From contig CAWDAZ010000004.1 of the NCBI GenBank assembly GCA_963800475.1, forward strand, positions 744,001-808,000: a DNA stretch of 64,000 nucleotides. The letters are read 5' to 3'. Source of the stretch: Palsa-465 sp963800475. Lineage in GTDB: Bacteria > Actinomycetota > Thermoleophilia > Solirubrobacterales > Solirubrobacteraceae. Below the pieces are notes generated by a model. The model saw only the letters and a program-made list of their open reading frames with translations, had not been told where the DNA came from and searched no databases. This document shows, in pieces, positions 15,577 to 24,604 of this stretch. A program made the position numbers and the translations under genes. How positions within the stretch are numbered: the first letter of the stretch is position 1; the number at the start of each line of letters is the position of its first letter.

Positions 15577-15942
15577 TCAGTCCCAGTAGAACAGCGCGCG
15601 GATCGTGCGCTTCGCGCGGTTGTGCGGGATCGCCTTGCTGCAGTTGAGCAGCACCTCGTCGAACCCGACAAAGCTTCCTGAGCACCGCCAACCGGAGATG
15701 CGCTGTACGCCGGTGTGTCCGTGTGTGGCCTGGACGTGGCGACGATACGCCAGGGTGATCCGTTTGCCCTCCGCACAGCTCGCGCGGTCCATGCGCAGCC
15801 AGATCAGCGGTACCTGCGCCCTGCACTTGGTGACGGCCGTTGTTGCGACTGGGTCCGGGACGACGGCGTGCGCCGAGGTGCCCACCGGGAGAACCGCAAG
15901 CAGCGCAAGCAGCACGAGCGCTGTGGGTACGACTCGTCGCAT
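15577..15942 (-). CDS. small secreted protein
   Basis: A 121-residue protein with a clear signal peptide (RRVVPTALVLLALLAVLPVGTSAHA) and a mature part of about 95 residues with four Cys (TKCRAQ, ASCAEG, WRCSGS, LNCSKA) that probably pair. ATG 15942 follows AAAGGGG. No known family. It stands 35 bases upstream of the FG-GAP-like gene on the same strand, so the two may be co-transcribed. Confidence 0.65.
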   Translation of the reverse strand: MRRVVPTALVLLALLAVLPVGTSAHAVVPDPVATTAVTKCRAQVPLIWLRMDRASCAEGKRITLAYRRHVQATHGHTGVQRISGWRCSGSFVGFDEVLLNCSKAIPHNRAKRTIRALFYWD

Positions 15943-16127
15943 CGATGCCCCTTTCGTCGCTATCGATCGATTCCAGGCGTGCAGTCTCAAGCCCGGGTCC
16001 CGCCTCGCTCATCAGCGAAACACCGCCGAGCGGCACCGGGATTAGTACTGAGGTGGATCGCCGATCTTGGGTTCGCGCTCCGCACGACGTCTGCTCGCAG
16101 CGATCGGGAGCGATCTACGCTTCGAGA

Positions 16128-16781
16128 GTGAGAACGCTCCTCGCCCGCCGGTCTGTCCGTGCGATCATCGGTGCGACCGCGTGCTTGTCCGCGCTTGCGG
16201 GTTGTGGCGGCAGGGGAGCGATGTCTGCAACAGGACCGGCGACGTCGGCCGGGGCCACACTGTCGTTGCAGTGCCCGCCAGGCTCCGCGGCCATTCAGCG
16301 GCGCGACCCGCGCGGCGATGTGAAGGTGGTCACGCTAAGCGGGCGACCGCGGGCAGCATCGATGCCTAGCGCCGATCTCGTCACGGTAGTCGTACGGCGC
16401 GGCGATGACGGCGTCGTGTGTGTGTCCTATCGCCTCGACGGACACGTACGTCTAGGCAGCACCTTCGCTCTGGAGATCCGGCGCCGACCGCCCGGCGGCG
16501 CCGTTGGGACGGGCGATCAGCAGCGCTACGAGATCCAGCTCACACCCGATGGCAGGGTCCACGTCAGCCGTCCGCACGGCGAGCCGCGCTATCCGGTGCG
16601 CGCGAGAGTCGTGCACCACAACGAGTTGCTGGATGTCGCGATGCAAACGCTATTGCGGCCCGGACAGGCGTTTGAGTGGCGGGCAGAGCTCAGCTACCTG
16701 CCGCGCTTCCCACTCGGCGACGCCTACGTGGATAGGGTGCCTGACGGGTCGGCTTGGGTGCCGTTTGGCGTGGGCTCATAA
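16128..16781 (+). CDS. putative lipoprotein
   Basis: A 217-residue exported protein. From GTG 16128 the N-terminus is RTLLARRSVRAIIGATACLSALAGCGG, with lipobox LAGC at about 27, so the mature protein is lipid-anchored. The mature domain is rich in beta-strand-like stretches (VKVVTLSGRP, DLVTVVVRRGDDGVVCVSYRLDG, RYEIQLTPDGRVHVS) and ends FEWRAELSYLPRFPLGDAYVDRVPDGSAWVPF. No family recognised; probably an extracellular beta-sandwich. Confidence 0.65.
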   Translation: MRTLLARRSVRAIIGATACLSALAGCGGRGAMSATGPATSAGATLSLQCPPGSAAIQRRDPRGDVKVVTLSGRPRAASMPSADLVTVVVRRGDDGVVCVSYRLDGHVRLGSTFALEIRRRPPGGAVGTGDQQRYEIQLTPDGRVHVSRPHGEPRYPVRARVVHHNELLDVAMQTLLRPGQAFEWRAELSYLPRFPLGDAYVDRVPDGSAWVPFGVGS

Positions 16782-17116
16782 GCGCTCGTGGCCTAGCACC
16801 AGCAGATACCGTTTCCCTTCAGCCGGCTGCCCCCATTCTTCTACAGATCGGGCTCCGGCACTCTCAGGCGTGGTGGTTGGTTTGGCGAACAGGGAGTTCG
16901 TGTGGCACAAGAGCGAGACGGTTGTCGGGTAGCGCGGGGCGCGCTCCAGCAGGGGAAGACCGATCGCGGCCTCGTTGAAACCGATCTTGAAGTCACCCTC
17001 CGCACCTCTATTTCGCCGGAGGCAGTTGCGCGAGCGCGTGCGGGGGCGTACGTTTTGCCGCGACCCGGCGGTGACGGCCGGTGAGGGGCAACAACCTGAC
17101 GAGACGGAGGGCAGAC
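16782..17116. other. intergenic region with a decayed gene piece
   Basis: 335 bases between the lipoprotein gene and the amidohydrolase gene. The only recognisable content is a crotonase-like fragment on the minus strand (separate entry). The last 40 bases hold the ribosome site GGAGG (17106-17110) of the amidohydrolase gene. Confidence 0.5.
16926..17020 (-). pseudogene. enoyl-CoA hydratase (crotonase) fragment
   Basis: On the minus strand the frame reads GAEGDFKIGFNEAAIGLPL, very close to the conserved crotonase segment that precedes the oxyanion-hole helix (typically G.FK.G.NEVAIG..LP). Only about 30 residues fit; the residues either side do not, and no substrate-binding N-terminal half is found. 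It is best read as the remnant of a deleted crotonase gene. Short similarity, so chance is not excluded. Confidence 0.4.
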
Positions 17117-18550
17117 ATGTCGACGCTCCTGGCGCGCAACGCTGAGATGCTCGTGACGATGGACGAGGAGCGACGGGAGATTCCCGGCGGCTCCCTGTTC
17201 GCCCGCGACGGTCTGATCGAGCAGGTGGGCGCCACCGATGATCTGCCCGACGACGCGGACGAGGTGCTCGATCTCTCTGGCCAGATCGTGCTTCCCGGGA
17301 TGGTGAACACGCACCACCACCTCGACCAGACACTGACGCGCAACCTCCCGCAGGCGCAGAACATCAACCTGTTCCCGTGGCTCAGGGCGCACTACGAGAT
17401 CTGGGCCCAGCGCACGCCCGAGGCGTCGCGGCTCAGCACCCTGGTCGGCCTCGCCGAGCTTGCCGCCTCGGGGTGCACGACCGTGTTCGATCATGCCTAC
17501 GTGTTCCAGAACGGCTGCCGCGTCGACGATCAGATCGCCGCGGCCAAGGAGATCGGGGTTCGCTTCCACGTGTCCCGCGGGTCGATGTCGCTCGGCGAAT
17601 CGAAGGGCGGGCTGCCGCCGGACAGCTGCACCGAGGACGAGGGCGAGATCCTCGAGGACTCCGTGCGCGTGATCGAGCGCTACCACGACTACTCGGTCGG
17701 GTCGATGACGCAGCTGGTGCTCGCGCCGTGCTCGCCGTTCTCGGTATCCGGAGACCTGATGCGAGAGTCGGCCAAGCTGGCACGCGAATACGGCGTCAAG
17801 CTCCACACCCACCTTTGCGAGACGTTCGACGAAGAGCGCTACACGCTCGAGACGCACCGCCTCCGACCAGTCGCATGGATGGAGACGCTCGACTGGCTCG
17901 GCGACGACGTCTGGTTCGCCCATGCGATCCACGTCAACGACGACGAGATCCGCCGATTCGCGCAGACCGGCTCGGGCGCGGCGCACTGCCCTTGCTCGAA
18001 CATGCGTCTCGCCTCTGGAATCGCTCCAGTCAAGAAGTACATGGACGCAGGCGTCAAGGTCGGGATCGGCGTCGACGGGTCGGCATCCAACGACGCCTCG
18101 AACATGCTGCTCGAGGTCCGCCAGGCGATGCTCCTGGCTCGGCTCCGGATCGGGCTGCTTCCACCGGAGGGGCCGCAGACGGTGCTGTCGACGTCGGATC
18201 CGCTTCGCGCCGAGGAGTGGATGACCGCGCGGCAGGCGCTCGAGCTGGCGACGAGGGGCGGGGCGAAGGTGCTCGGCCGCGACGACATCGGGCAGCTTGC
18301 GCCCGGCAAGTGCGCCGACTTCTTCAGCCTGGACCTCAACACAGTCGACTACGCGGGTGGGCTCAGCGATCCGGTGGCGGCCGTCGTCTTCTGCGCTCCG
18401 CAGAAGGCTCACTACACGGTGATCGCGGGGCGCCTCGTCGTCGAGAGCGGCGCCGTTACAACCGTCGACATGGCCCCCGTCGTCGAGGCGCACAACCGCT
18501 TCTCGCTCGCGCACGCTGGCGTGCCGGCGCTCGCCGCCGACAAGTTCTGA
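17117..18550 (+). CDS. 8-oxoguanine deaminase-like amidohydrolase
   Basis: A 477-residue metal-dependent amidohydrolase. Metal ligands are in order: VNTHHHLDQT (two His) near 60, HTHLCET near 231, HAIHVND near 269, and the catalytic Asp in GVDGSASND near 319. LPGMVNTHHHLDQTLTRNLPQAQ and FPWLRAHYEIWA resemble 8-oxoguanine deaminases and hydroxyatrazine/isocytosine deaminases. It would hydrolyse an exocyclic amine from a purine-like ring in the cytoplasm. Start ATG 17117 is seven bases after GGAGG; the frame extends to GTG 17081. Stop overlaps the next start. Confidence 0.82.
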   Translation: MSTLLARNAEMLVTMDEERREIPGGSLFARDGLIEQVGATDDLPDDADEVLDLSGQIVLPGMVNTHHHLDQTLTRNLPQAQNINLFPWLRAHYEIWAQRTPEASRLSTLVGLAELAASGCTTVFDHAYVFQNGCRVDDQIAAAKEIGVRFHVSRGSMSLGESKGGLPPDSCTEDEGEILEDSVRVIERYHDYSVGSMTQLVLAPCSPFSVSGDLMRESAKLAREYGVKLHTHLCETFDEERYTLETHRLRPVAWMETLDWLGDDVWFAHAIHVNDDEIRRFAQTGSGAAHCPCSNMRLASGIAPVKKYMDAGVKVGIGVDGSASNDASNMLLEVRQAMLLARLRIGLLPPEGPQTVLSTSDPLRAEEWMTARQALELATRGGAKVLGRDDIGQLAPGKCADFFSLDLNTVDYAGGLSDPVAAVVFCAPQKAHYTVIAGRLVVESGAVTTVDMAPVVEAHNRFSLAHAGVPALAADKF

Positions 18551-19539
18551 TGAGCGCCCCGCCGACCGACAAGCAGACGGCGACGGTCGTCACGAACACG
18601 CGCGTCCGCGAGGGCCACGACGGGGAGTTCGAGGCCTGGCAATCGCGGATGAACGAGGTGGTGTCCCGCTTTGACGGATTCGTCTCGCGGGAGGTGCTCC
18701 CACCCCGCCCGCCCGATCAGCTCGACTGGGTGATCATCCAGCGCTTCGAGCGGCCGGAGCAGCTGAAGGCGTGGCTCGAGTCGCCCGAGCGTGCCGAGAT
18801 GCTCGCCCAGATCACGGCCGCGCTCGACGGCGCGGACGCTGTCAACGTGTTCGTCGGCCACGAGGCCGAGGAGAGGGGCACCGAAGGGCCGGTGACCGCG
18901 ATGATCATGACCCAGGTGATGCCAGGGCAGGAGCAGCAGTTCGAGCGCTGGCACGCCCGCGTGAAGGAGCGTCAGTCCAAGTTTCCCGGCTTCCTCGGCT
19001 GCGAGGTGCAACCCCCGACGGGGACGTTCCAGCAGGAGTGGGTGACCCTCCTGCGGTTCGATTCGGCCGGGCACCTCGATGGCTGGCTTCAGTCCGACGA
19101 GCGCGCGAAGCTCCTGCGCGAAGCCGACGAGATCATCGACCGCTCCGACGAGCGACGGGTGCGGACCTCATTCGAGGGCTGGTTCAAGTTCGGCGCCGAC
19201 AACAAGCCACCGCCGAGCTGGAAGCAGGCGGCGATCGTGCTGCTCTGCCTGTTCCCGGTCGTGATCCTCGAGATCACGCTCCTGAACCCGATCCTGGCCT
19301 GGATGAACGTCGCCCCCGCCACCTTCATCGCCAACGTGATCAGCGTCGGCGTGCTCACGTGGCCGTTGATTCCACTCGCGAGCAGGGCGGTGGGGTGGTG
19401 GCTCTCCCCGTCCCCCGGAGCCGAAAAGGCGGTGCGCTGGCGCGGGGTCGCGCTGCTCGTGTGTCTGTACGCGGTCTCGATCGTGTTCTTCCACTTCTTC
19501 ACCAACTGGGTGCACATCGCCCCGATCACCAGTCTCTGA
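18550..19539 (+). CDS. membrane protein with two ABM domains
   Basis: A 329-residue protein in which ATG overlaps the deaminase stop (TGATG), so the two are translationally coupled. Two tandem antibiotic-biosynthesis-monooxygenase folds occupy about 8-105 (ATVVTNTRVREGHDGEFEAW ... FERPEQLKAWLESPER) and 115-212 (TAMIMTQVMPGQEQQFERWH ... LRFDSAGHLDGWLQSDER). Three or four membrane segments follow (IVLLCLFPVVILEITLL, FIANVISVGVLTWPLIPL, LLVCLYAVSIVFFHFF). ABM domains oxidise small aromatic substrates without cofactors or are structural. The pairing with a purine deaminase is unexplained. Confidence 0.8.
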   Translation: MSAPPTDKQTATVVTNTRVREGHDGEFEAWQSRMNEVVSRFDGFVSREVLPPRPPDQLDWVIIQRFERPEQLKAWLESPERAEMLAQITAALDGADAVNVFVGHEAEERGTEGPVTAMIMTQVMPGQEQQFERWHARVKERQSKFPGFLGCEVQPPTGTFQQEWVTLLRFDSAGHLDGWLQSDERAKLLREADEIIDRSDERRVRTSFEGWFKFGADNKPPPSWKQAAIVLLCLFPVVILEITLLNPILAWMNVAPATFIANVISVGVLTWPLIPLASRAVGWWLSPSPGAEKAVRWRGVALLVCLYAVSIVFFHFFTNWVHIAPITSL

Positions 19540-19665
19540 CGACCGCGATCACACCCCGACGAGGCGTGTCGCTCAGCCTGGTGGCGCGACGATCAGTGCC
19601 CGTCGCGTCCAGCGGGACTCCCCGTGCCCTTGTGCGAGTGCGCGCCGCTACGTAGGCTGCACGAC

Positions 19666-20019
19666 ATGGAGTGGCTGGCGCTCGTCACCTGGATTGTCGT
19701 GTTGCTGCTGGTGCTGCCGGTCGGCGGGACGATGCTGCCGTCGCTCGGACTGCTGGTGCTGGTGACGTTCGCCGGGCTCGGGACGATGATCGTGTTCAAC
19801 GTCACCGGCGACGACGTGTGGGCGTGGATCTCATTCGGGTCGGCGTGCGTCGCCACCGTGCTGGCGGCCGTCGGGGCTCGTACGCTCGTCTACGACACGG
19901 CACAGACGCTCGAGGGCGTCTCCGAGCTGATCAAGAACGTGGCGGCGCTGTCGCTTGGGGTCGGGATCGCGATCATCATCGCGGCGATCCCGATCACGCT
20001 CGGCACCGCCGTGGCATAG
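19666..20019 (+). CDS. small integral membrane protein
   Basis: 117 residues, mostly hydrophobic, with about four predicted membrane segments: WLALVTWIVVLLLVLPVGG, LGLLVLVTFAGLGTMIVF, WAWISFGSACVATVLAAVG and VAALSLGVGIAIIIAAIPI. ATG 19666 is seven bases after TAGGCT (19653-19658), consistent with a leaderless transcript. No family recognised. Confidence 0.6.
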   Translation: MEWLALVTWIVVLLLVLPVGGTMLPSLGLLVLVTFAGLGTMIVFNVTGDDVWAWISFGSACVATVLAAVGARTLVYDTAQTLEGVSELIKNVAALSLGVGIAIIIAAIPITLGTAVA

Positions 20020-20048
20020 GGCATAGCGGCCGCGGGGGCGGGCCGGGG

Positions 20049-20399
20049 CTAGTCGGACGGGCGCCGCCGCGCTTGGCCGTGGTGGCCGGCCGTGCCACGG
20101 CCCCAGTCGCGCACGTCCTCGCTCAGGTCGGTGAACGCGGACGGGGTCTCGGGGCCGGAGTCATGATCGATGTCGCCGTACGGATGCTGGTTGATCCCGC
20201 TCCCTCGGCGCGAGTACAGGCCCAGCGCGAGGATCACGATCGTCACCAGCACGACCCCGAGGAAGATCAGGCTGCCTTCGGCGAATGTCAGCGCGAATGG
20301 TGTGATGGTCGGACTCGGCCTCCTGTTCGCTAGGTAGACGCGCTCCGTCGCGCCGCGGCAAGGGGGCACGCCTGCCCACCGCCGGAAGGCCGGCACCAC
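20049..20399 (-). CDS. single-pass membrane protein
   Basis: A protein of up to 116 residues. Its core is one membrane helix (GSLIFLGVVLVTIVILALGLYS) followed by a basic step (RRG) and a charged cytoplasmic tail (NQHPYGDIDHDSGPETPSAFTDLSEDVRDWGR). The start is unclear: GTG 20399 is the first in-frame start, but the residues before the helix are unlikely and AGGAGG occurs 60 codon-bases before the helix without a good start codon after it. Function unknown. Confidence 0.5.
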   Translation of the reverse strand: MVPAFRRWAGVPPCRGATERVYLANRRPSPTITPFALTFAEGSLIFLGVVLVTIVILALGLYSRRGSGINQHPYGDIDHDSGPETPSAFTDLSEDVRDWGRGTAGHHGQARRRPSD

Positions 20400-20428
20400 G
20401 TGACCGGCTTAACGCCCGTCGAGGAGGC

Positions 20429-22498
20429 TTACAGCCGGGCCTCGGCATCAGGATGCGATGGCGGCTGCCGCTCGGCTGACGCCGCCCGGGGTGCACGTAG
20501 GGACTCTCCCTGGAGCGCCCGGCGCCAGCCCGACAGCACCTCGTGGACGCCGGCTGCGCCCACGATCCGGCGAGCCGGCATCGGCAACTCGACCGGATGC
20601 AGGATGAACGGCCGCGTCTGCGGTCCGCCCAGACCGCCGTGGAACGAGATCAGCTCTTCGAACGCGCAACCCTGCTCGAGGTGCTCGTCGTAGAAGCTGT
20701 TGACGACGATGTCGGCGGCGTGCGCGAAGCTGTCCGCGCGACGCAGATGGTCGGCGGCATGGGGGGAGAAACGCCGCAGTGGATCGCTGCCCTCGACGCG
20801 GTCGTCGGCGAGGTAACGAATGCCGTCGGCGCCCAGCACGGTCGGGCCGCGCTCGTTCGAGTGGACGAGTACGAAGCCGAGATGGGGGTGATTGCGCAGC
20901 GCCGGAAGCACGCGAGGGTGCCGCTCGTCGATCTCCTCGAGCGACAGCCGCCGCGGCTCCTCCATCAGGTAGATCAGGCCGAGGTTGCCCGACGCCAGCA
21001 CGACCACCTCCTGGTCGCCGAGCCGGCCGGCGGACGGGCGCGTCGCCTGCCCGGTCGCCTCCGCGACTGCGTGCCCGACCGCCGCGTCGTTCTCCTCGCC
21101 GCCCTGGACCGGGGTCACCGCGCCGCGCTCCAGCGACCGCTGCACCAGCTCGTGAAGGCCATAGCCGTTGCGCTGCTTGAAGGTCGCGCCTTGCGTCTGC
21201 CCGTGGTCGGAGAGCACGATCAGCTTGTATGGACGCGGCGCGTAGCGCCGCGCACGCTCGATCCGCCCGAGCTGCTGATCGAGCTTGCGGAGCGCCTCGA
21301 GCGTGTCCGCTCGCTCGAGCCCGGAATGGTGGGCGACCTCGTCGTAGCTGGAGAACGTCGCGTACACGGCAGGCCGTCCGCGCATCATGTCGGTGAGCAC
21401 CCCGAACACGATCAGGTCGCGAACCCCGACGCACAGAGCCGCGCGCAGCAGCGGATACCGGCCGCCGCGGTCACCCCGGGGTCGCACGTCGCGGCGGCGC
21501 TGCCGAATCGCCGCGAGCCACTCGAGGACCACCTCCCAGGTGAACAGCACGAGCAGCCGAGTGACGTTGAAGCCGTTGGCGAGGAACGCGCGGTAGCCCG
21601 GATTCGCCCGCTGCTCGGCGCTCAGCCTGCTCGCGGTCAGGATCACCTCGTCGGCCTCGCCCGAGAACAGGTTCCCTCGGCTGGCGCCGCCGCCGACGAG
21701 CAATCCGCGGCCGGTCGCGAGGCGCTGCTCGATGACTGCGCAGTCGGCCGGTGAGGAACAGGTGAGCAGCCGGCCGGTCTCCTTCTCGACCCACCGGAAG
21801 GCCGGGACGTCCTCGTTGGACCCGAGCAGGATCCCCGTCTGGCTGGCCCCGGTCTGGGAGCTCAGGTCGGTCTCCCACTCGGCGAGGCGGTGGGTGCCGT
21901 CCTCGACCCAGCGTGCCAGCACGGGGGCGCTGCCGCCCCGCATCGCCCGCTGCAGCACCGGCAGCGCGAGCCCGTCGATCTCGAGGAACAGCAGCCCGGG
22001 TACGTCGGTGCGCTCGGCGCCTCCCTGGCGCCGCGCGATCCGGGTGATCACCCGCAGCGTGTAGGTGTCGTCGTCGTTGGCGCCGAGCACCACCTCGAGC
22101 ACGACGATCGACGCCGAGATCACGAGCGCTGCCAGCAGCGCCGACCCGAACGAGTCGACGTGGATCGCGGACGCGTCGATGCTCGACGCCAGCAGCAGGA
22201 TCAGCGCGTCGAGCACCAGCACCAGCAGGAAGCCGAGCGCCAGCGTGAACGGCAGGCGCAGGGCGGCGACGATCGGTGGAAGCAACGCGTTGAGTGCGGC
22301 GATCAGGATTGCTGCCACGAGCGCCTCGCCGAACGTGTGGACCGTGACGCCCGGGACGATCGCTCCGGCGATCAGCACCGATGCCGCGGCGATCAGCCAG
22401 AACAGCACCAGATGCAGCGGCCGGTAGCGCGGACGCGCGGGCGCCCAGCCGACCCGCTCGCCGTACCGGACCGGGTCGGCTGCGTCCATGGCGCACAA
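20429..22498 (-). CDS. type I phosphodiesterase/nucleotide pyrophosphatase with membrane N-terminus
   Basis: A 689-residue protein. The first 150 residues form four to five hydrophobic segments resembling phage-holin-4 family membrane modules (LVLFWLIAAASVLIAGAIVPG, ALVAAILIAALNALLPPIVAALRLP, LALGFLLVLVLDALILLLA). The rest is an alkaline-phosphatase-superfamily domain: LFLEIDGLALPVL with the first metal Asp, SQTGASQTG with the likely nucleophile Thr/Ser, and YDEVAHHSG and LSDHGQTQG with further metal ligands. It would hydrolyse phosphodiesters at the membrane. An island-type palindrome lies 26 bases upstream of the ATG. Confidence 0.83.
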   Translation of the reverse strand: MCAMDAADPVRYGERVGWAPARPRYRPLHLVLFWLIAAASVLIAGAIVPGVTVHTFGEALVAAILIAALNALLPPIVAALRLPFTLALGFLLVLVLDALILLLASSIDASAIHVDSFGSALLAALVISASIVVLEVVLGANDDDTYTLRVITRIARRQGGAERTDVPGLLFLEIDGLALPVLQRAMRGGSAPVLARWVEDGTHRLAEWETDLSSQTGASQTGILLGSNEDVPAFRWVEKETGRLLTCSSPADCAVIEQRLATGRGLLVGGGASRGNLFSGEADEVILTASRLSAEQRANPGYRAFLANGFNVTRLLVLFTWEVVLEWLAAIRQRRRDVRPRGDRGGRYPLLRAALCVGVRDLIVFGVLTDMMRGRPAVYATFSSYDEVAHHSGLERADTLEALRKLDQQLGRIERARRYAPRPYKLIVLSDHGQTQGATFKQRNGYGLHELVQRSLERGAVTPVQGGEENDAAVGHAVAEATGQATRPSAGRLGDQEVVVLASGNLGLIYLMEEPRRLSLEEIDERHPRVLPALRNHPHLGFVLVHSNERGPTVLGADGIRYLADDRVEGSDPLRRFSPHAADHLRRADSFAHAADIVVNSFYDEHLEQGCAFEELISFHGGLGGPQTRPFILHPVELPMPARRIVGAAGVHEVLSGWRRALQGESLRAPRAASAERQPPSHPDAEARL

Positions 22499-22524
22499 CT
22501 AATCCGCCCGGCTCGCGCCCGTCG

Positions 22525-22541
22525 TCATCCCGATCGGGCGA
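22525..22541 (+). promoter_or_regulatory. island palindrome, site 1
   Basis: TCATCC-CGATC-GGGCGA: one mismatch to TCAYCC-N5-GGRTGA. It lies between divergent genes, 26 bases from the phosphodiesterase start and 34 bases from the MBL hydrolase start. Confidence 0.5.
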
Positions 22542-22575
22542 TGCGCGTAGGGCTCGATCCGCTCGGATCAACGTC

Positions 22576-23328
22576 GTGGCCGCCGGCGATCGAACCGCCA
22601 TCACGTGGCTCGGTCACGCCACTGTCCTGATCGAGCTCGACGGCACCATCCTGATCACCGATCCGGTCCTCCGCGACCGGATCGGGCCGCTGGCCCGGAT
22701 CGCGCCGGCCGAGGGCGTCGCCGCACCACCCCGCCTCGACGGCGTGCTGCTCTCACATCTGCACGCCGACCACGCCGACCTGCCGTCGCTGCGCGAGTTG
22801 GCGGCTCCCGTCGTCGCCCCGGACGAGGCGGTGGAGTGGCTGTCTCGCCGCCGGATCGCGGACGTGCGCGGGCTCCGTTCCGGCGCCGCGCTCGAGCTCG
22901 GCGGCGTTCGTGTGCAAGCCGTCACCGCTGTCCACGACCGGCGGCGGCGGCCGCTGGGCGCGGCCGCCGATCCAGTCGGGTATCTGATCGATGGCTCGCG
23001 CTCGGTGTACTTCGCGGGCGACACCGATCTATTCGACGGGATGCGGGAGCTGCGGGGCGCGGTCGACGTCGCGCTGTTACCGGTCTGGGGTTGGGGCCGC
23101 CGGCTTGGCCCGGGACACCTCGACCCGGAGCGCGCCGCCCGGGCGGCGGAGCTGATCGCCCCGCGGCTCGCGATCCCGATCCACTGGGGGACGCTCGCGC
23201 CGCGCTGGCTCGGCGGCCGCCTGTCGGATCCAGCGGCTCCCGCCACCGAGTTCGCGCGCCTGGTCAGCCGCTGCGCTCCGGGTATCGAAGTGCGGGTGCT
23301 CGCCCCCGGCGAGCGAACGGAGCTCTAG
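22576..23328 (+). CDS. MBL-fold metallohydrolase (UlaG-like)
   Basis: A 250-residue metallo-beta-lactamase-fold enzyme. AITWLGHATVLIEL opens the fold; the zinc motif is HLHADH near 57-62, followed by VYFAGDTDLFD and the late His in IPIHWGT. This arrangement is that of UlaG and N-acylphosphatidylethanolamine hydrolase-like members, which cut lactones, phosphodiesters or amides. GTG 22576 starts directly at the fold. Divergent from the phosphodiesterase across palindrome site 1; the 3' end overlaps the M24 peptidase gene by 4 bases. Confidence 0.82.
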   Translation: MAAGDRTAITWLGHATVLIELDGTILITDPVLRDRIGPLARIAPAEGVAAPPRLDGVLLSHLHADHADLPSLRELAAPVVAPDEAVEWLSRRRIADVRGLRSGAALELGGVRVQAVTAVHDRRRRPLGAAADPVGYLIDGSRSVYFAGDTDLFDGMRELRGAVDVALLPVWGWGRRLGPGHLDPERAARAAELIAPRLAIPIHWGTLAPRWLGGRLSDPAAPATEFARLVSRCAPGIEVRVLAPGERTEL

Positions 23329-24455
23329 GCGACGATCCGCAGCTCGCGGCTGGTGTTGTTCAGGCGCCGGCCGCCGTCTGCGGTGACGGTGACGATGTCT
23401 TCGATCCGGACGCCGAAGCGGCCCGGAAGGTAGATGCCGGGCTCGATCGAGAAGCACATCCCGACCTGCATCGGCCGATTCTCGCCGTCCACCATGTACG
23501 GAGGCTCGTGCACCGTGAGCCCGATCCCGTGGCCGGTGCGGTGGATGAAGTACTCGCCGTAGCCGGCATCCGCGATCACCCGCCGTGCAGCACGGTCGAC
23601 CTCCTCGCACGGGACCCCGGGGCGGACCGCCTCGAAGGCGGCCTGCTGGGCGCCGCGGACAACTTCGTAGACCTCGCGCTCCTCGTCGGTGGGCTCCCCG
23701 ACGTGCACGGTCCGCGTGGTGTCGGATGTGTAGCCGTCCTTGAGGCCGCCGAAGTCGAGCACCACCATGTCGCCGGACCGGATCATGCGTTCGGAGAGCT
23801 CGTGATGGGGATTCGCCCCGTTCGGGCCCGACCCGACCAGCGTGAACTCCACCCGCGAGTGCCCGTGCTCGCGGAGCAGGCGCGCGAGCTCGCCACCGAT
23901 CTCGCGCTCCCGGCGCCCCTCGAAGCGACCCCGGCAGATGTCCTCGAAGCTGCGATCCGCCGCGGCGCCGGCGGCTGCCATCCGCTCGACCTCGCCTGCA
24001 TCCTTGATCGCCCTCAGCATCGGAAGCGACGCGGTCATCGACACGTAGCTCGAGTCCGGCAGCGCCGCTTGAAGACCGAGCACGTGCATCGCCCACGCCG
24101 AGTCGGAGATCGCGTACCGACCGCCCGCCTCGAGCAGCGTGGCGGCGGCCGCGTACGGATCGTCGCCGTCGGTCCAGTCGCTCAGCTCGACCGCCGCTGC
24201 GCCGGGAGCCCGCTCGGCGTCCGGGCGCTCGAGGATCGGCACGATCATCGCGGGCCGGCGCGCGCCGGAGAGCACCAGCATCGTGATCCGCTCGCTGATC
24301 GCGACCGGCGCGTAGCCGGTGAAGTAGACGAGATCTGCGCCCGGCGCCACCAGCACGCCGGCCAGCCCGACGCTGCGGGCCTGCTCCGCCGCGCGCGCCA
24401 TTCGCGCCGCGAAGTCGCCGGCCGTGATCGGCGCGGGAGTCTTGTCCGCGGTCAT
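23325..24455 (-). CDS. M24 family aminopeptidase (Xaa-Pro dipeptidase-like)
   Basis: A 376-residue metallopeptidase: creatinase-type N-terminal domain (VGLAGVLVAPGADLVYFTGY) and pita-bread catalytic domain. All five dimetal ligands are visible: Asp in VVLDFGG, Asp in TSDTTRT, His in HRTGHGIG, Glu in IEPGIY and Glu in VRIEDIV. It removes N-terminal residues before proline or cuts X-Pro dipeptides in the cytoplasm. ATG 24455 follows GGAGG; the longer frame from 24638 crosses the promoter of the DUF2252 gene. Confidence 0.87.
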   Translation of the reverse strand: MTADKTPAPITAGDFAARMARAAEQARSVGLAGVLVAPGADLVYFTGYAPVAISERITMLVLSGARRPAMIVPILERPDAERAPGAAAVELSDWTDGDDPYAAAATLLEAGGRYAISDSAWAMHVLGLQAALPDSSYVSMTASLPMLRAIKDAGEVERMAAAGAAADRSFEDICRGRFEGRREREIGGELARLLREHGHSRVEFTLVGSGPNGANPHHELSERMIRSGDMVVLDFGGLKDGYTSDTTRTVHVGEPTDEEREVYEVVRGAQQAAFEAVRPGVPCEEVDRAARRVIADAGYGEYFIHRTGHGIGLTVHEPPYMVDGENRPMQVGMCFSIEPGIYLPGRFGVRIEDIVTVTADGGRRLNNTSRELRIVA

Positions 24456-24604
24456 CTGTTCGCCTCCGGACACCGCTCGAGGAACAGCGCCTCGGCCGGC
24501 GCCAGATGCTATTTCGTCGGCGGGCATCCGCTGAAGCTCAGCACATGGCCGGCGATCCCGTCCGCTCGCCGGGCCGTTGCCGGGCCGAGCAGCGCCGGAC
24601 CGCC

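Noticed and set aside
16504..16932. ORF on the plus strand reading SSTDRAPALSGVVVG, suspected to mark a tRNA
   Set aside because: No cloverleaf can be drawn on either strand, and the frame is a shadow of the lipoprotein gene and the intergenic region.
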